A DNA stretch of 64,000 nucleotides from Novosphingobium colocasiae (GCF_014652555.1 NZ_BMZA01000008.1:62001-126000); one strand, 5' to 3'. Shown: positions 35,009 through 43,698, counted from the stretch's first letter. The notes: generated by a model from the letters alone, not told the origin. Numbers and translations: made by a program.

Positions 35009-36139
35009 ATGACCGAAATCCAGACGCTCGCCACCGCCGCGCCCATCGCCCCCCGTCCCAAGCCATGGATCGCCGGCATCCATGCCTACGTGCCGGGCAA
35101 ATCGGCGCGCGACTTCGGGGAAGGGCGGCGGCTGGTCAAGCTGTCGGCCAATGAAAACCCGCTGGGCACCAGCGCGGCGGCGCTGGCGGCCAAGGCGCTG
35201 GCACCGGCGGTCTACCCCGATCCCGACTCCACCGCGCTGCGGGCGGCGCTGGGGGCAAAGTTCGCGATCGATCCGGCCCGCATCGTCATGGGCACCGGAT
35301 CGGACGAGCTGCTCCACATCGTGGCGCAGGGCTATGCCGGGCCGGGCGATGAAGTGATCTACGTGCGCTATGGCTTTGCGGTCTACGATATCGCCGCGCG
35401 CCGCTGCGGGGCGACCCCGGTGGTCGCGCCCGATGCCGATTACGGCACCGACGTCGATGCGCTGCTGGCGCTGGTGACCCCGCGCACCCGGGTGGTGTTC
35501 GTCGCCAACCCGAACAACCCGACCGGCTCTCATCTGCCGGGTGGCGAGATCGCCCGCCTGCATGCGGCGCTGCCCGCCGATGTGGTGCTGGTGATCGACC
35601 AGGCCTATGGCGAATATGTCGCCCCCGAGGATGACGATGGCGCGCTGGCGCTGGCGGCGGCGCATGACAATGTGCTGGTGACGCGCACCTTCTCCAAGAT
35701 CTACGGCCTTGCCGGCGAACGCATCGGGTGGGCGACCGGGGCTGCGGGCCTGATCGACACGCTCAACCGCATCCGCGGACCGTTCAACGTCTCGTCCACC
35801 GGCCAGGCGATGGCCGAGGCGGCGCTGGCCGACACCGCGTTCGTCGAGGCGGCGCGGGTCCACAACCGCGACGAACGCGCGCGGTTCGTCGCGCGGATCG
35901 AGGCGCTGGGCAATCACGGCCTGCGCCCGCTGCCCAGCCAGGCGAACTTCGTGCTGATCCTGTTCGAAGGCGCGCTGACCGCCGAAGTCGCGTTCAACGG
36001 GCTGGCCGAGGCGGGCTACATCGTGCGCTGGCTGCCGGGCCAGGGCCTGCCGCAGGCGCTGCGCATCACTATCGGCCACAGCGCTGACATGGACGCCATC
36101 GCCGCCACGCTGCGGCAACTGGCGGAGGCGGCGCGGTGA
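35009..36139 (+). CDS. hisC: Histidinol-phosphate aminotransferase
   Basis: 376 aa PLP enzyme, fold type I. Motifs: [12 protein letters not shown] start of the fold, [22 protein letters not shown], and [16 protein letters not shown] with the PLP Lys. In alphaproteobacteria this enzyme often handles both histidinol phosphate and aromatic amino acids, and it sits beside tyrA here, which supports a dual role (inference). The ATG at 35009 is used; a much longer reading upstream runs antisense through metX. Confidence 0.93.
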   Translation: MTEIQTLATAAPIAPRPKPWIAGIHAYVPGKSARDFGEGRRLVKLSANENPLGTSAAALAAKALAPAVYPDPDSTALRAALGAKFAIDPARIVMGTGSDELLHIVAQGYAGPGDEVIYVRYGFAVYDIAARRCGATPVVAPDADYGTDVDALLALVTPRTRVVFVANPNNPTGSHLPGGEIARLHAALPADVVLVIDQAYGEYVAPEDDDGALALAAAHDNVLVTRTFSKIYGLAGERIGWATGAAGLIDTLNRIRGPFNVSSTGQAMAEAALADTAFVEAARVHNRDERARFVARIEALGNHGLRPLPSQANFVLILFEGALTAEVAFNGLAEAGYIVRWLPGQGLPQALRITIGHSADMDAIAATLRQLAEAAR

Positions 36140-36144
36140 CGGCG

Positions 36145-36362
36145 TTTCGCGCAAAGGCGCAGAGGCGCGAAGGAATTCGGAAGCACGCAGAGACGCGGAG
36201 ACGCGGAGGCCTTGCGCTTGCGGCGCAGCCGCACCTCTCTTCCCGCCTGGCGTTTTCGGCAGCCGTTGAACCAATGGGTTGTGCCTTCGGCACGGGGCAA
36301 CGTCTCTGCGTCTCCGCGTCTCTCCGTGCAAACCTCTTCGCGCCTTTGCGCCTTTGCGCGAA
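36145..36362. repeat. Large palindromic element between hisC and tyrA
   Basis: TTCGCGCAAAGGCGCAGAGG (36145 on) mirrors CCTTTGCGCCTTTGCGCGAA (to 36362), and CGCAGAGACGCGGAGACGCGG (36186 on) mirrors GTCTCTGCGTCTCCGCGTCTC (36302 on). The central 90 bp are unrelated. Arms of about 60 bp give a cruciform or long hairpin. Such GGCGCAAAGGCGC / ACGCAGAGACGCGG elements recur in many bacterial genomes as intergenic repeats; no transposase is inside. Confidence 0.75.
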
Positions 36363-36377
36363 CCCGGGAGCAGGCCG

Positions 36378-37304
36378 ATGAACTTTGCCCACGTAGCGAT
36401 CATCGGCCTTGGCCTGCAGGGCGGCTCGATCGGGCTGGCGGTGCAGGAGTTCCTGCCCGGCACGCGGGTTTCGGGGTACGATCTGGACCCGGCTCATCGC
36501 GCCCGCGCGGCAGAGCGCGGGCTGGCGCATGTGGTGCATGACAGCGCCGAGGACGCGGTGCGCGAGGCGGATCTGGTGATCTTCTGCGTGCCGCCCGGCG
36601 TCATGGGCGATGCCGCCCGCGCCGTCCGCCCGGCGCTTCGACCTGACGCGCTCATCAGCGACGTGGGATCATGCAAGGGCTCGATCGCCCGCGCACTGGG
36701 CGAGGCGCTGCCCGATCACTTCGTCATCCCCGCCCACCCCGTGGCGGGGACCGAGCATTCCGGGCCCGATGCCGGCTTTGCGCATCTGTTCCGCAATCGC
36801 TGGTGCATCATCACCCCGCCGGAACAAACCGACCTGCTGAAACTGTCCGCGCTCGTCGAATTCTGGGAAGCGCTGGGTGCCAATGTCGAGCATATGAATG
36901 CAGAGCATCACGATCTCGTGCTCGCCGTCACCAGCCACTTGCCGCACCTTATCGCCTACACCATCGTCGGCACCGCCTCCGATCTGGAGAACGTGACCCA
37001 GAGCGAGGTCATCAAGTATTCCGCCGGCGGTTTTCGTGATTTCACCCGCATCGCCGCCTCCGACCCGACGATGTGGCGCGACGTCTTCCTCAACAACAAG
37101 GACGCCGTGCTGGAAATGCTCGGCCGCTTCACCGAAGACCTGACCGCGCTGCAACGCTCGATCCGCATGGGCGACGGCGAAGCGCTGTTCGGACATTTCG
37201 CCCGCACCCGGGCGATCCGGCGGTCTATCATCGAGGAAGGCCAGGACGATTCGCGCCCCGACTTCGGACGCGGCGATCACGAAGGCATCGTTCCGGCCGC
37301 ATAA
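36378..37304 (+). CDS. tyrA: Prephenate/arogenate dehydrogenase (cyclohexadienyl dehydrogenase)
   Basis: 308 aa. NAD-binding start HVAIIGLGLQGGSIGLAVQ with GxGxxG, then CVPPGVMGDA, DVGSCKGSI, and PAHPVAGTEHSGPDAGF with the conserved substrate-binding His. Second half: AVTSHLPHLIAYTIVG and GGFRDFTRIAASDPTMWRD, typical TyrA/TyrC. It makes 4-hydroxyphenylpyruvate or tyrosine from prephenate or arogenate. Start ATG at 36378 lies just 16 bp after the palindromic element, preceded by GGGAGCAGG. Confidence 0.94.
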   Translation: MNFAHVAIIGLGLQGGSIGLAVQEFLPGTRVSGYDLDPAHRARAAERGLAHVVHDSAEDAVREADLVIFCVPPGVMGDAARAVRPALRPDALISDVGSCKGSIARALGEALPDHFVIPAHPVAGTEHSGPDAGFAHLFRNRWCIITPPEQTDLLKLSALVEFWEALGANVEHMNAEHHDLVLAVTSHLPHLIAYTIVGTASDLENVTQSEVIKYSAGGFRDFTRIAASDPTMWRDVFLNNKDAVLEMLGRFTEDLTALQRSIRMGDGEALFGHFARTRAIRRSIIEEGQDDSRPDFGRGDHEGIVPAA

Positions 37305-37378
37305 AAATCGTCGGCGCGGCGGGAGCCGTGGCCAGCTTGCATGAGTTACGGGGCAAACCACTCGGCAGGGGCTTGTTG

Positions 37379-38155
37379 ATGCTGATCGAAATCGAAACCC
37401 GGCTGGACTATGTCCTGCCCGGCACCGCCGACGTCCTGCTCCAGCTCGAAGCGGCGATCATCCCGGAACAGTGCGTGCTCGATGCGCGCATCGCGCTGTC
37501 GCCGCTGGAACATTTCGCCCGCGTGCCGGGCCAGGATGAAATCGGCGAACGGATCTGGGTCCGCGCGGCCGAGCGGCTGACCGTAGAATATCAGTCGACC
37601 GTGCGGGTCGAACGGCTGGATGCCGATCTTGCGACCATCCCCGGCGTTCCGCCGCACCTGCTGCCCGGGCCGGTCGTCGCATATCTCTTCGCCTCGCGTT
37701 ACTGCAATTCGGACAGCTTCGAGCAGTTCGTCAACGGCGAGTTCTGCGGGCTTGAAGGCGGCGCGCGGGTCGCCGCGATCCGCGACTGGATCGGCGCGAA
37801 CCTGCGCTACGAACCGGGTTCCAGCGGTCCGGAGACCACCGCCGGCGATACCTTCAACGCGCGGCAGGGGGTCTGCCGCGATTACGCCCACCTGATGGTG
37901 GCCCTGACCCGCGCCAGCGGCATCCCCGCCCGCTACGCCAGCGTCTACGGCCTTGGCGTGGAACCGCAGGACTTCCACGCCGTGGCCGAGGTGTTCATCG
38001 GCGATGTCTGGTACCTCGTCGACGCCACGGGCATGACGACGGCAGCGGGAGCGGCCAAGATCGGCGTCGGCCGCGATGCCGCCGACGTATCGTTCCTGAC
38101 CTGCTTCGGTGAAGCGCGCATGGAAGCCCAGTCGGTCAACGTGCGCGCGGTTTAG
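37379..38155 (+). CDS. Transglutaminase-like cysteine peptidase-fold protein
   Basis: 258 aa. The N-terminal beta domain (bacterial transglutaminase-like N-terminal, residues ~1-130) is followed by the transglutaminase core. The catalytic Cys is in ARQGVCRDYAHLMVALTRA, the His in VEPQDFHAVAEVFIG, and the Asp in WYLVDATGM. Single-domain proteins of this type are common in alphaproteobacteria; they may be proteases or amide hydrolases, and the substrate is unknown. No signal peptide is seen. It follows tyrA by 74 bp in the same direction. Confidence 0.88.
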   Translation: MLIEIETRLDYVLPGTADVLLQLEAAIIPEQCVLDARIALSPLEHFARVPGQDEIGERIWVRAAERLTVEYQSTVRVERLDADLATIPGVPPHLLPGPVVAYLFASRYCNSDSFEQFVNGEFCGLEGGARVAAIRDWIGANLRYEPGSSGPETTAGDTFNARQGVCRDYAHLMVALTRASGIPARYASVYGLGVEPQDFHAVAEVFIGDVWYLVDATGMTTAAGAAKIGVGRDAADVSFLTCFGEARMEAQSVNVRAV

Positions 38156-38178
38156 GCGGACGGGTCAGGCCGGCGGAT

Positions 38179-38868
38179 TCAGGCCGGCGGATTGAGGGCG
38201 TTGATCGCGGCGTGGACCCGGGCTTCGATCTCGGTGCGCGGAAGGCCGGGTTCGATGCGTTCGCCCACCCGCATCGTGATCGTCCCCGAACGCTTCCAGC
38301 GGCGGTGGTAAAGCCGGCCGCTGTCGATCGCCACCGGCACCACCGGCAGGTTGAGCAGCTTGTAGATCCCGGCAAACCCCGATTGCAGCGGCGGCTGTTC
38401 GCCGGTGGCGACGCGGGTGCCTTCGGGAAAGATTACCAGCGGCCGGCCGCGCGCCGCGAAACCGCGCGCGCTGGCGACCATCGCGCGCAAGGCCTTGGCC
38501 CCCTGTTCGCGCTCCACCCGCACCGCGCCATAGGTTCTGGCGGCCCAGCCCCAGCCGGGCAGGTCGAGCAGTTCGGCCTTGGGGAAGGGCACCGGCCAGC
38601 GCATCTGCGCGGGGATGTCTATCGCCTCGAAGAAGCTTTCGTGCTTGGCCGCCACGATCACCCCTTCATCGGGCAGATCGCCTTCGATCACCACGCGGAT
38701 GCCCAGCAGCCAGCGCGCGCATAGGCGGTGCCAGCGCGACCAGCCGCGCACGGCGAGCCGCAACGGCCGTTCGCCCAGCGCAGCGGCGGGAAAGCAGCTC
38801 AGGACGCTGACCACGGTGCCGGTATAGAAGGCGATGTAGAACGCGATATTGCGCAGGACGCGGATCAT
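38179..38868 (-). CDS. plsC: 1-acyl-sn-glycerol-3-phosphate acyltransferase
   Basis: 229 aa. N-terminal membrane helix (IAFYIAFYTGTVVSVLSCF), acyltransferase motif I KHESFFEAID, motif II VRVEREQGAKALR, motif III VIFPEGTRV, motif IV VVPVAIDSG. Motif I is HX4E rather than the textbook HX4D. It makes phosphatidic acid from lysophosphatidic acid. It ends 24 bp from the convergent transglutaminase gene and follows the YdcF gene by 10 bp. Confidence 0.92.
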   Translation of the reverse strand: MIRVLRNIAFYIAFYTGTVVSVLSCFPAAALGERPLRLAVRGWSRWHRLCARWLLGIRVVIEGDLPDEGVIVAAKHESFFEAIDIPAQMRWPVPFPKAELLDLPGWGWAARTYGAVRVEREQGAKALRAMVASARGFAARGRPLVIFPEGTRVATGEQPPLQSGFAGIYKLLNLPVVPVAIDSGRLYHRRWKRSGTITMRVGERIEPGLPRTEIEARVHAAINALNPPA

Positions 38869-38878
38869 CGGTGCTCCC

Positions 38879-39409
38879 TTACGAGCCCCACAGGGCGATG
38901 ATCTGTCGCGCCATGAGCTTGTGATATTCCAGAAACAAGGCGCTCAGGCTCGGCCGTGACGGTACGGCATCCGGCAGCAGCGTCACGCCGGCGGGCATTT
39001 CGCGCGCCGATTCGAGAAAGGCGCGCCGCATGTGCCAGTCCGCCGTCACCAGCCGCACCGATCGCGCCCCGCGCCTGCGCACCCATTCGCCCGCCTCGAT
39101 CGCGTTGGAACGGGTGTCATAGGCCTTGTAGCCCAGGGTGATGCAGCAGCCCATCAGCCGGGCCGAAACCTTGTACTGCGCCGCGAACTCGCCTCGCTTG
39201 ACCTCGCGGTCCACGCCCGAAACCAGCAGCACCGGTGCCTCGCCCGCGTGCAGCACATCAAGCGCATGTTCGATCCGGCCGCTGCTGCCGGTCAGCACGA
39301 TGATCGCATCGGTGTGCCGCTTTCCCAGCGGCCCGGGCAAGGCAACCGCGAACCACACGAACCCGAACAGCCAGGCCAGCAGCAGAAAAGATACGAAGCG
39401 ACGGAACAT
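38879..39409 (-). CDS. YdcF-family (DUF218) envelope protein
   Basis: 176 aa. N-terminal helix (FVSFLLLAWLFGFVWFAVA), then DUF218: DAIIVLTGSSGRIEHALDVL, APVLLVSGVDREV, DTRSNAIEAGEWVRRRGARS, VRLVTADWHMRRA. The family includes SanA/ElyC-like proteins that act on envelope or peptidoglycan precursors; exact activity unknown. It lies 10 bp after ftsX and 10 bp before plsC in one leftward run (ftsE-ftsX-ydcF-plsC), consistent with envelope assembly. Confidence 0.88.
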   Translation of the reverse strand: MFRRFVSFLLLAWLFGFVWFAVALPGPLGKRHTDAIIVLTGSSGRIEHALDVLHAGEAPVLLVSGVDREVKRGEFAAQYKVSARLMGCCITLGYKAYDTRSNAIEAGEWVRRRGARSVRLVTADWHMRRAFLESAREMPAGVTLLPDAVPSRPSLSALFLEYHKLMARQIIALWGS

Positions 39410-39419
39410 CTGCGTGGTC

Positions 39420-40340
39420 TTACAGCATTTTGCGCAAGGCGTGCAGCACCGTCAGCCGCGCGGTCATCATCGCCAGCAGCGTCGCCATGACCGGGACCGC
39501 CGCGATCAGCAGCCAATCGGTCCACACCAGCGCGCCGTTATCGACCAGCCCCGCGCCCAACCCGTCGAACCGCCGGGCGAGCGAGAGGATCACCACCAGC
39601 GCCAGCCCCAGCCCCAGCGCCCCGCCGCCCGCCGCATCGAAGCCGATCGAGCGCTGGAATTCACGAGCGACCTGATTATCGGTTCCGCCCAGCAGATGGA
39701 TGATCTCGATCACCTCGCGATGCGTGCCCAGCGCCGAGCGCGAGGCGAGCAGCACCGCCGCCGCCAGCGCCCCCGCCAGCAGCGCGACGAGCGCGATCGA
39801 CAGCACCTGGAGCGAGACCATCGCATCGAACACGGGCTTCAGCCAGTTGGACTGGGCATCGATCCGCGCGCTCGGCGCGACCGGGCGCAGCGCCCGTTCG
39901 ATCGCCGCCAGCCGGTCCGGGCTGGCAGGCCCATCGAGCCGGACGTCGATCAGCGCCGGAACCGGGATCGCCAGCCCGCCGTCGTCGTCCGTACCGGTGC
40001 CCAGCCAGGGCTCGATCAGCGCATCGACTTCGGCCTGGGGGACCTGCCGGAACCCGCGCACCCCTTGCATCGCCCCCAGCGCGGTTGCGGCGGCGCGCGC
40101 CTGGCTGTCGCGCACATCGGCGCGCGGTTCCAGCAACTGCACGGTCACGCCGCCGTCGATCTCGGCCTTGGCGGCGAAGATGGCATTGCCCAGCGCCAGG
40201 CCGCCGGCCAGCGCGATCGCCGTCATCGCCACCATGATGGCGATCACCCAGGGCATCGGCCCGGACATCCGCGCCTGCGGGAAAAGCTGCACGTCGCTGC
40301 CCGCGACCACCGAGCGCAGCCGCCCGGACAGCGCGTTCAT
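39420..40340 (-). CDS. ftsX: Cell division protein FtsX
   Basis: 306 aa. A first helix near residues 27-50 (MPWVIAIMVAMTAIALAGGLAL) precedes a periplasmic domain (about 60-170, GVTVQLLEPRADVRDSQ). The FtsX permease region has three more helices (ALVALLAGALAAAVLLAS, GGGALGLGLALVVILSL, LLIAAVPVMATLLAMM). With FtsE it drives septal peptidoglycan hydrolase activation. Its ATG overlaps the ftsE stop by 4 bases. Confidence 0.92.
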   Translation of the reverse strand: MNALSGRLRSVVAGSDVQLFPQARMSGPMPWVIAIMVAMTAIALAGGLALGNAIFAAKAEIDGGVTVQLLEPRADVRDSQARAAATALGAMQGVRGFRQVPQAEVDALIEPWLGTGTDDDGGLAIPVPALIDVRLDGPASPDRLAAIERALRPVAPSARIDAQSNWLKPVFDAMVSLQVLSIALVALLAGALAAAVLLASRSALGTHREVIEIIHLLGGTDNQVAREFQRSIGFDAAGGGALGLGLALVVILSLARRFDGLGAGLVDNGALVWTDWLLIAAVPVMATLLAMMTARLTVLHALRKML

Positions 40341-41050
40341 GCCGGTGCCCTTGGCGGATAGCGCAGCGCGCCGGTGGGGTCCGACAGCCGGCCCTTGTCC
40401 AGCCGCATGATGAGACTGTCGGGCACTTTCCGGAGCAGGTCGAGATCGTGGGTGGCGACCACCACCGTCGTCCCTTGACGGTTGAGCATCTCGAACAGGC
40501 GCAGGAGTTTGAGCGCCATGTCCGGATCGACGTTACCGGTCGGCTCGTCGGCAACCAGGATCGCGGGCTGGCCGATGACCGCGCGGGCGATGGCGACCCG
40601 CTGCTGCTCCCCGCCCGAAAGCGTTGCCGGCCGCGCATCGACCCGGTCAGCCAGGCCGACCCATTCGAGGATGTCACTGACCGGGCCGGCAATGTCCCGC
40701 TCCTGATGCCCGGCCACGCGCAGCGGCAGCGCGACGTTATCGAACGCGGACAGGTGCGGAACCAGCCGGAAGTCCTGGAACACCACGCCGATGCGCCGCC
40801 GCAACTGCGGCAGGCGACTGCGCGGCATCGTGATGGCGTCGGTCCCGAACATGCGGATCATGCCGCGCGACGGGCGCTGGGCGAGGTAAAGCAACTTGAG
40901 CAGCGAGGTCTTGCCCGCGCCGCTGGCCCCGGTGAGGAAATAGAAACGGCCGGAATAGAGGGTGAACGACAGGTCGCTCAAAACCTCGCGGTCAGTGCTG
41001 TAGCGCAGCCCCACATTGTCGAAATGGGTGATTTCCCCGTCGGCTTTCAT
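40337..41050 (-). CDS. ftsE: Cell division ATP-binding protein FtsE
   Basis: 237 aa. Walker [18 protein letters not shown], signature [17 protein letters not shown], Walker [14 protein letters not shown]-loop [11 protein letters not shown]. The N-terminal [12 protein letters not shown] is typical of FtsE. Start is the ATG at 41050; upstream in-frame sequence is antisense to the next gene's leader. Couples ATP hydrolysis to FtsX. Confidence 0.94.
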   Translation of the reverse strand: MKADGEITHFDNVGLRYSTDREVLSDLSFTLYSGRFYFLTGASGAGKTSLLKLLYLAQRPSRGMIRMFGTDAITMPRSRLPQLRRRIGVVFQDFRLVPHLSAFDNVALPLRVAGHQERDIAGPVSDILEWVGLADRVDARPATLSGGEQQRVAIARAVIGQPAILVADEPTGNVDPDMALKLLRLFEMLNRQGTTVVVATHDLDLLRKVPDSLIMRLDKGRLSDPTGALRYPPRAPA

Positions 41051-41198
41051 GCGGCCTTGCGTGCTTTTCCCGTATCCCGCGCAACCGGCGCTGCCGGGGC
41101 TATAGCGCTGCGTGAATGTGGAAAAAAGCCCGATGCGGCGCGAACCCACAGGTCCGGTGCTTGTCGCGGGCGCATCTGCCGTGCTTAGGAGGGCGATC

Positions 41199-42050
41199 AT
41201 GATTATCGCATGCCCTGCCTGCTCGACACGCTACGCCGTGCCGGATAGCGCGATCGGTCTGGAAGGCCGGACGGTGCGATGCGCCAAGTGCCGCCATAGC
41301 TGGTTTCAGGAAGGCCCCGAACTGGAGCTGGCGGCAACCACGGCAGTGCCTCCGGCCGCACAGGCTGCCAGCGCGCCGCCCCCGACAGCGCCGCCGGTAT
41401 CGCGCCCCGTCCCGGCCGCTGCTCGCCAGCAGGAGCCTGTGCCGGCCCCCGCACCCGCTCCGGTCCAGCAGCCCGCCCCTGCGGATGACCTCTGTGCCAA
41501 CCCGGTCAGCGCGCATCGCCCCCGGGTCTACGACGATGTCGCCGAAGGCCCCGGCGCGCGGCGCTATCGCAACGACGATGACGGCCGCTCCAGCTTCGAT
41601 CACGCCCCCCCGTTCCGCCCGCGCCGCAACTGGACGCGGATCGCCACTTACGCGTCGGCGGTGTTCGCCGTGGCGGCGCTGTCGCTGGCAGCGGCGGTCG
41701 CCTGGTTCGGCGTGCCCGACTGGCTGCCGCTGCCGCGCCCGGTGTTCGCGCAGGCACAGGCCGACCTGCAGCTCAACTTCCCCGCCCGCCGCCAGGACCG
41801 TAAGCCGCTGCCTGACGGGACCGAGTTCTTCAGCGTCAGCGGCACGATCAGCAACATCGGCCAGCAGACCCGCGCGGTCCCCTCGCTGCTGGTGGTGCTG
41901 CGCGACAAGCGCGAGCGGATCGTCTACGAAAAGGAACTGGTGCCGCCCAAGGCGAAGCTGGCCCCTGGCGAGGCGATGACCGTCAACGAAGCGCTGACCG
42001 ACATCCCCCGCGCATCCGCCGCCGCCGAAATCGGCTGGAAGCCCGACTGA
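41199..42050 (+). CDS. MJ0042-type zinc-ribbon membrane protein with DUF3426-like domain
   Basis: 283 aa. AGGAGG lies 6 bases before the ATG. The N-terminal zinc ribbon IIACPACSTRYAVPDSAIG ... VRCAKCRHSWFQ has two CxxC pairs. A Pro/Ala-rich linker (about residues 50-115) follows, then one helix (ASAVFAVAALSLAAAVAWFG, ~150-168). The periplasmic domain ends with FFSVSGTISNIGQQTRAVPS, typical of DUF3426. The family occurs beside ftsEX in many alphaproteobacteria; function unknown. Divergent from ftsE. Confidence 0.88.
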   Translation: MIIACPACSTRYAVPDSAIGLEGRTVRCAKCRHSWFQEGPELELAATTAVPPAAQAASAPPPTAPPVSRPVPAAARQQEPVPAPAPAPVQQPAPADDLCANPVSAHRPRVYDDVAEGPGARRYRNDDDGRSSFDHAPPFRPRRNWTRIATYASAVFAVAALSLAAAVAWFGVPDWLPLPRPVFAQAQADLQLNFPARRQDRKPLPDGTEFFSVSGTISNIGQQTRAVPSLLVVLRDKRERIVYEKELVPPKAKLAPGEAMTVNEALTDIPRASAAAEIGWKPD

Positions 42051-42143
42051 CCGGCCACCCCGCCGCTGCCGCACCGCGGGCGAATAATGTTGCGACTTGC
42101 GCTTGCAGCCCCCCGATCCCTTTGCTAAGGGCCCGCTCCTACC

Positions 42144-42170
42144 ACGGGGCCGATCGAAAAGGCCCCGTTT
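42144..42170 (+). terminator. Probable terminator before tRNA-Leu
   Basis: ACGGGGCC (42144-42151) and GGCCCCGT (42161-42168) form a perfect 8-bp stem with a 9-base loop and TTT after it. It lies about 95 bp after the zinc-ribbon gene and directly before the tRNA. Confidence 0.55.
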
Positions 42171-42176
42171 GACTGT

Positions 42177-42263
42177 GCGGTCGTGGCGGAATTGGTAGAC
42201 GCGCAACGTTGAGGTCGTTGTGGGCGAAAGCCCGTGGAAGTTCGAGTCTTCTCGACCGCACCA
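42177..42263 (+). tRNA. tRNA-Leu (anticodon GAG)
   Basis: 87 nt including encoded CCA. The acceptor GCGGTCG pairs with CGACCGC. The D-arm region GGCGGAATTGGTAGACGC is typical of tRNA-Leu, and the anticodon stem CAACG/CGTTG carries loop TTGAGGT (anticodon GAG). A long variable arm (GGGCGAAAGCCC) marks a class II tRNA. The T-arm has TTCGAGTC. GAG reads CUC and CUU codons. Confidence 0.95.
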
Positions 42264-42448
42264 GTATGTATCCGGCAATAGCCTAAATCTACGATTTTGT
42301 ACGATGTTAGGTGGGCCGGGGCCGGTCTTCCGGCTCCGCCGTTGATCAGCCCGGCGATGAGGCGCTCGGCCTCGTCGGCCCGCGTCACGAGCGATCAGAC
42401 CCTGATACAACTTCCAGCATATGTACCCGCGCAAGACCGAGTGGCGAT
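42264..42448. other. Intergenic remnant after tRNA-Leu
   Basis: The first ~45 bases are clearly AT-richer than the surroundings. The minus strand then holds a short open stretch (about 42300-42388) translating to TRADEAERLIAGLINGGAG, with GC-rich third positions like coding DNA but no complete gene. No integrase, direct repeat of the tRNA 3' end, or terminator was found. It may be the scar of an insertion at the tRNA. Confidence 0.35.
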
Positions 42449-43168
42449 CTACCGTGGCTGCCGCGACCGCCATCCCTGCTGCGCCGCTTGCGCTTCTTGC
42501 TCGGCATCGAGTGCGTCGCCCGCCGTCATGTCTTGAGCGGCGGTCATGATCGCCATGTTCGCGCCGCCGGCCTGGCGATATTCGGTGGCGCTGCCTTTGG
42601 CCCCGACCAGCATCTTGATCAGCCGCCATCCTCGCTCATCGCGGCAGGCAATGCCCGAGCTGGCCTGGCCGCTGAAGCCGCGGCAGTATTGCCCCTGCTT
42701 GTCCTGGAAGGTCAGCAGGACGCGGACAGGTGCGTCGGCTGGCTGGGTGGCGACGAACTGCCTGTCGAGCGCCTGGACAAGGTCGCCCTCGGCATAGCTG
42801 TTGCCCTTCGGCCGCAAGCCGAAGCCGATGAAGGCTAGGACGAGCGTGGCGGCGAGGGCCGGCCCGACGTAGCGTGCCCACCGCGCCGGCCAGGTCGGCG
42901 TGCGACGACGCTGCGCCTGCGCAGCGAGGTCTATGATGCTGGAGGTCTCTTGATCTGCGCGCAACACCATCTGGCGCAACCGATCCGGTATCGGCTGCTC
43001 GGCGATCGGCGCGAAGTGTGCCGAGAGCCTCGCGCGCAGCGCGCGATGTGTGGCGAGATCAGCCTGAAGCTGTTCGTTGGCGGCGATTTCCGCTTCGACC
43101 GTCCGCGCGGTCGCGGCGTCGAGCTCGCCGTCGGCATAGGCGGCGAGGAGTTCAGGCGAAACGGTCAT
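42449..43168 (-). CDS. Anti-sigma factor (membrane-anchored), partner of ECF sigma at 43165
   Basis: 239 aa. The N-terminal cytoplasmic anti-sigma domain starts TVSPELLAAYADGELDAATAR; it lacks the HxxxCxxC zinc motif of ZAS proteins. A single helix (VGPALAATLVLAFIGFGL, about residues 101-119) follows, then a periplasmic domain of about 120 residues with two Cys (QGQYCRGFSG and GIACRDERGW) that could form a disulfide or sense redox. Its ATG overlaps the sigma stop (ATGA), so the two are coupled. Role: holding the sigma factor until an envelope signal (inference). Confidence 0.87.
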   Translation of the reverse strand: MTVSPELLAAYADGELDAATARTVEAEIAANEQLQADLATHRALRARLSAHFAPIAEQPIPDRLRQMVLRADQETSSIIDLAAQAQRRRTPTWPARWARYVGPALAATLVLAFIGFGLRPKGNSYAEGDLVQALDRQFVATQPADAPVRVLLTFQDKQGQYCRGFSGQASSGIACRDERGWRLIKMLVGAKGSATEYRQAGGANMAIMTAAQDMTAGDALDAEQEAQAAQQGWRSRQPR

Positions 43169-43653
43169 GCGGCTTCTCCCAGCAGCGCGAGCAGCGCATC
43201 GCGGCCGCGCACCAGGCGCGAGTTGAGCGTTCCCACCGGGCAGCCGACGATCTCGGCGGCCTCCTTGTAGGAATAGCCCTCGACCATCACCAGCAGCACG
43301 GCCTCGCGCTGTTCGACAGGCAACTTCACCAGCGCGCGATCGACATCGCTAAGCTCGACCGCCGCCTCCTGCGCACCGCTGCCGCCGATGCAGAGGCCAA
43401 AGTCCTCGTCGACGAAGGTCTTGCCGCGCCGCGTCGCCGCCCTTGCCTCGTCTATCCGGAGATTGCGCATGATCCGATACATCCAACTGTCGAGCCGCGA
43501 TCCCGGCAGCCACTGCTCGCGGCTGCGCAAGGCGCGCTCGATCGTCATCTGACAGAGGTCGTCCGCATCGGCAGGGTCGCGGGCGAGCCCGGACGCGAAG
43601 CGCCGCAATCGCGGCAGCAGTTCCAGAATGCCCGCGTGGAAGTCCTGCGTCAG
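43165..43653 (-). CDS. ECF-type RNA polymerase sigma factor
   Basis: 162 aa with a proposed CTG start at 43653 (AAAGG 8 bases upstream, reading MTQDFHAGILELLPRLRRF). Region 2: ARDPADADDLCQMTIERAL and SWMYRIMRNLRIDEAR. Region 4: LPVEQREAVLLVMVEGYSYKEAAEIVGCPVGTLNSRLVRGR. The conventional TTG start at 43608 would cut off the first part of region 2. The candidate promoter at 43679..43704 leaves a leader of about 20 nt to the CTG, which fits. It is co-transcribed with the anti-sigma gene. Confidence 0.85.
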   Translation of the reverse strand: MTQDFHAGILELLPRLRRFASGLARDPADADDLCQMTIERALRSREQWLPGSRLDSWMYRIMRNLRIDEARAATRRGKTFVDEDFGLCIGGSGAQEAAVELSDVDRALVKLPVEQREAVLLVMVEGYSYKEAAEIVGCPVGTLNSRLVRGRDALLALLGEAA

Positions 43654-43672
43654 CGTCGTTACCTTTCTCGCC

Positions 43673-43698
43673 GGATTAAACGGACAAGCGGCTTCGTT
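43673..43698 (+). promoter_or_regulatory. Candidate ECF promoter of the subtilase gene
   Basis: GGATTAAAC (43673-43681), 13 bases, CGTT (43695-43698), 38 bases before the subtilase ATG. The same sequence with identical spacing precedes the PRC-like gene (44999), and a one-base variant precedes the sigma gene on the other strand. It overlaps the divergent sigma promoter by 20 bases. Confidence 0.65.

Noticed and set aside
42125..42388. Minus-strand 87-codon frame through tRNA-Leu
   Set aside because: Most of it is an antisense reading of the tRNA. Only the part beyond 42300 could be a gene scrap, recorded as intergenic remnant.
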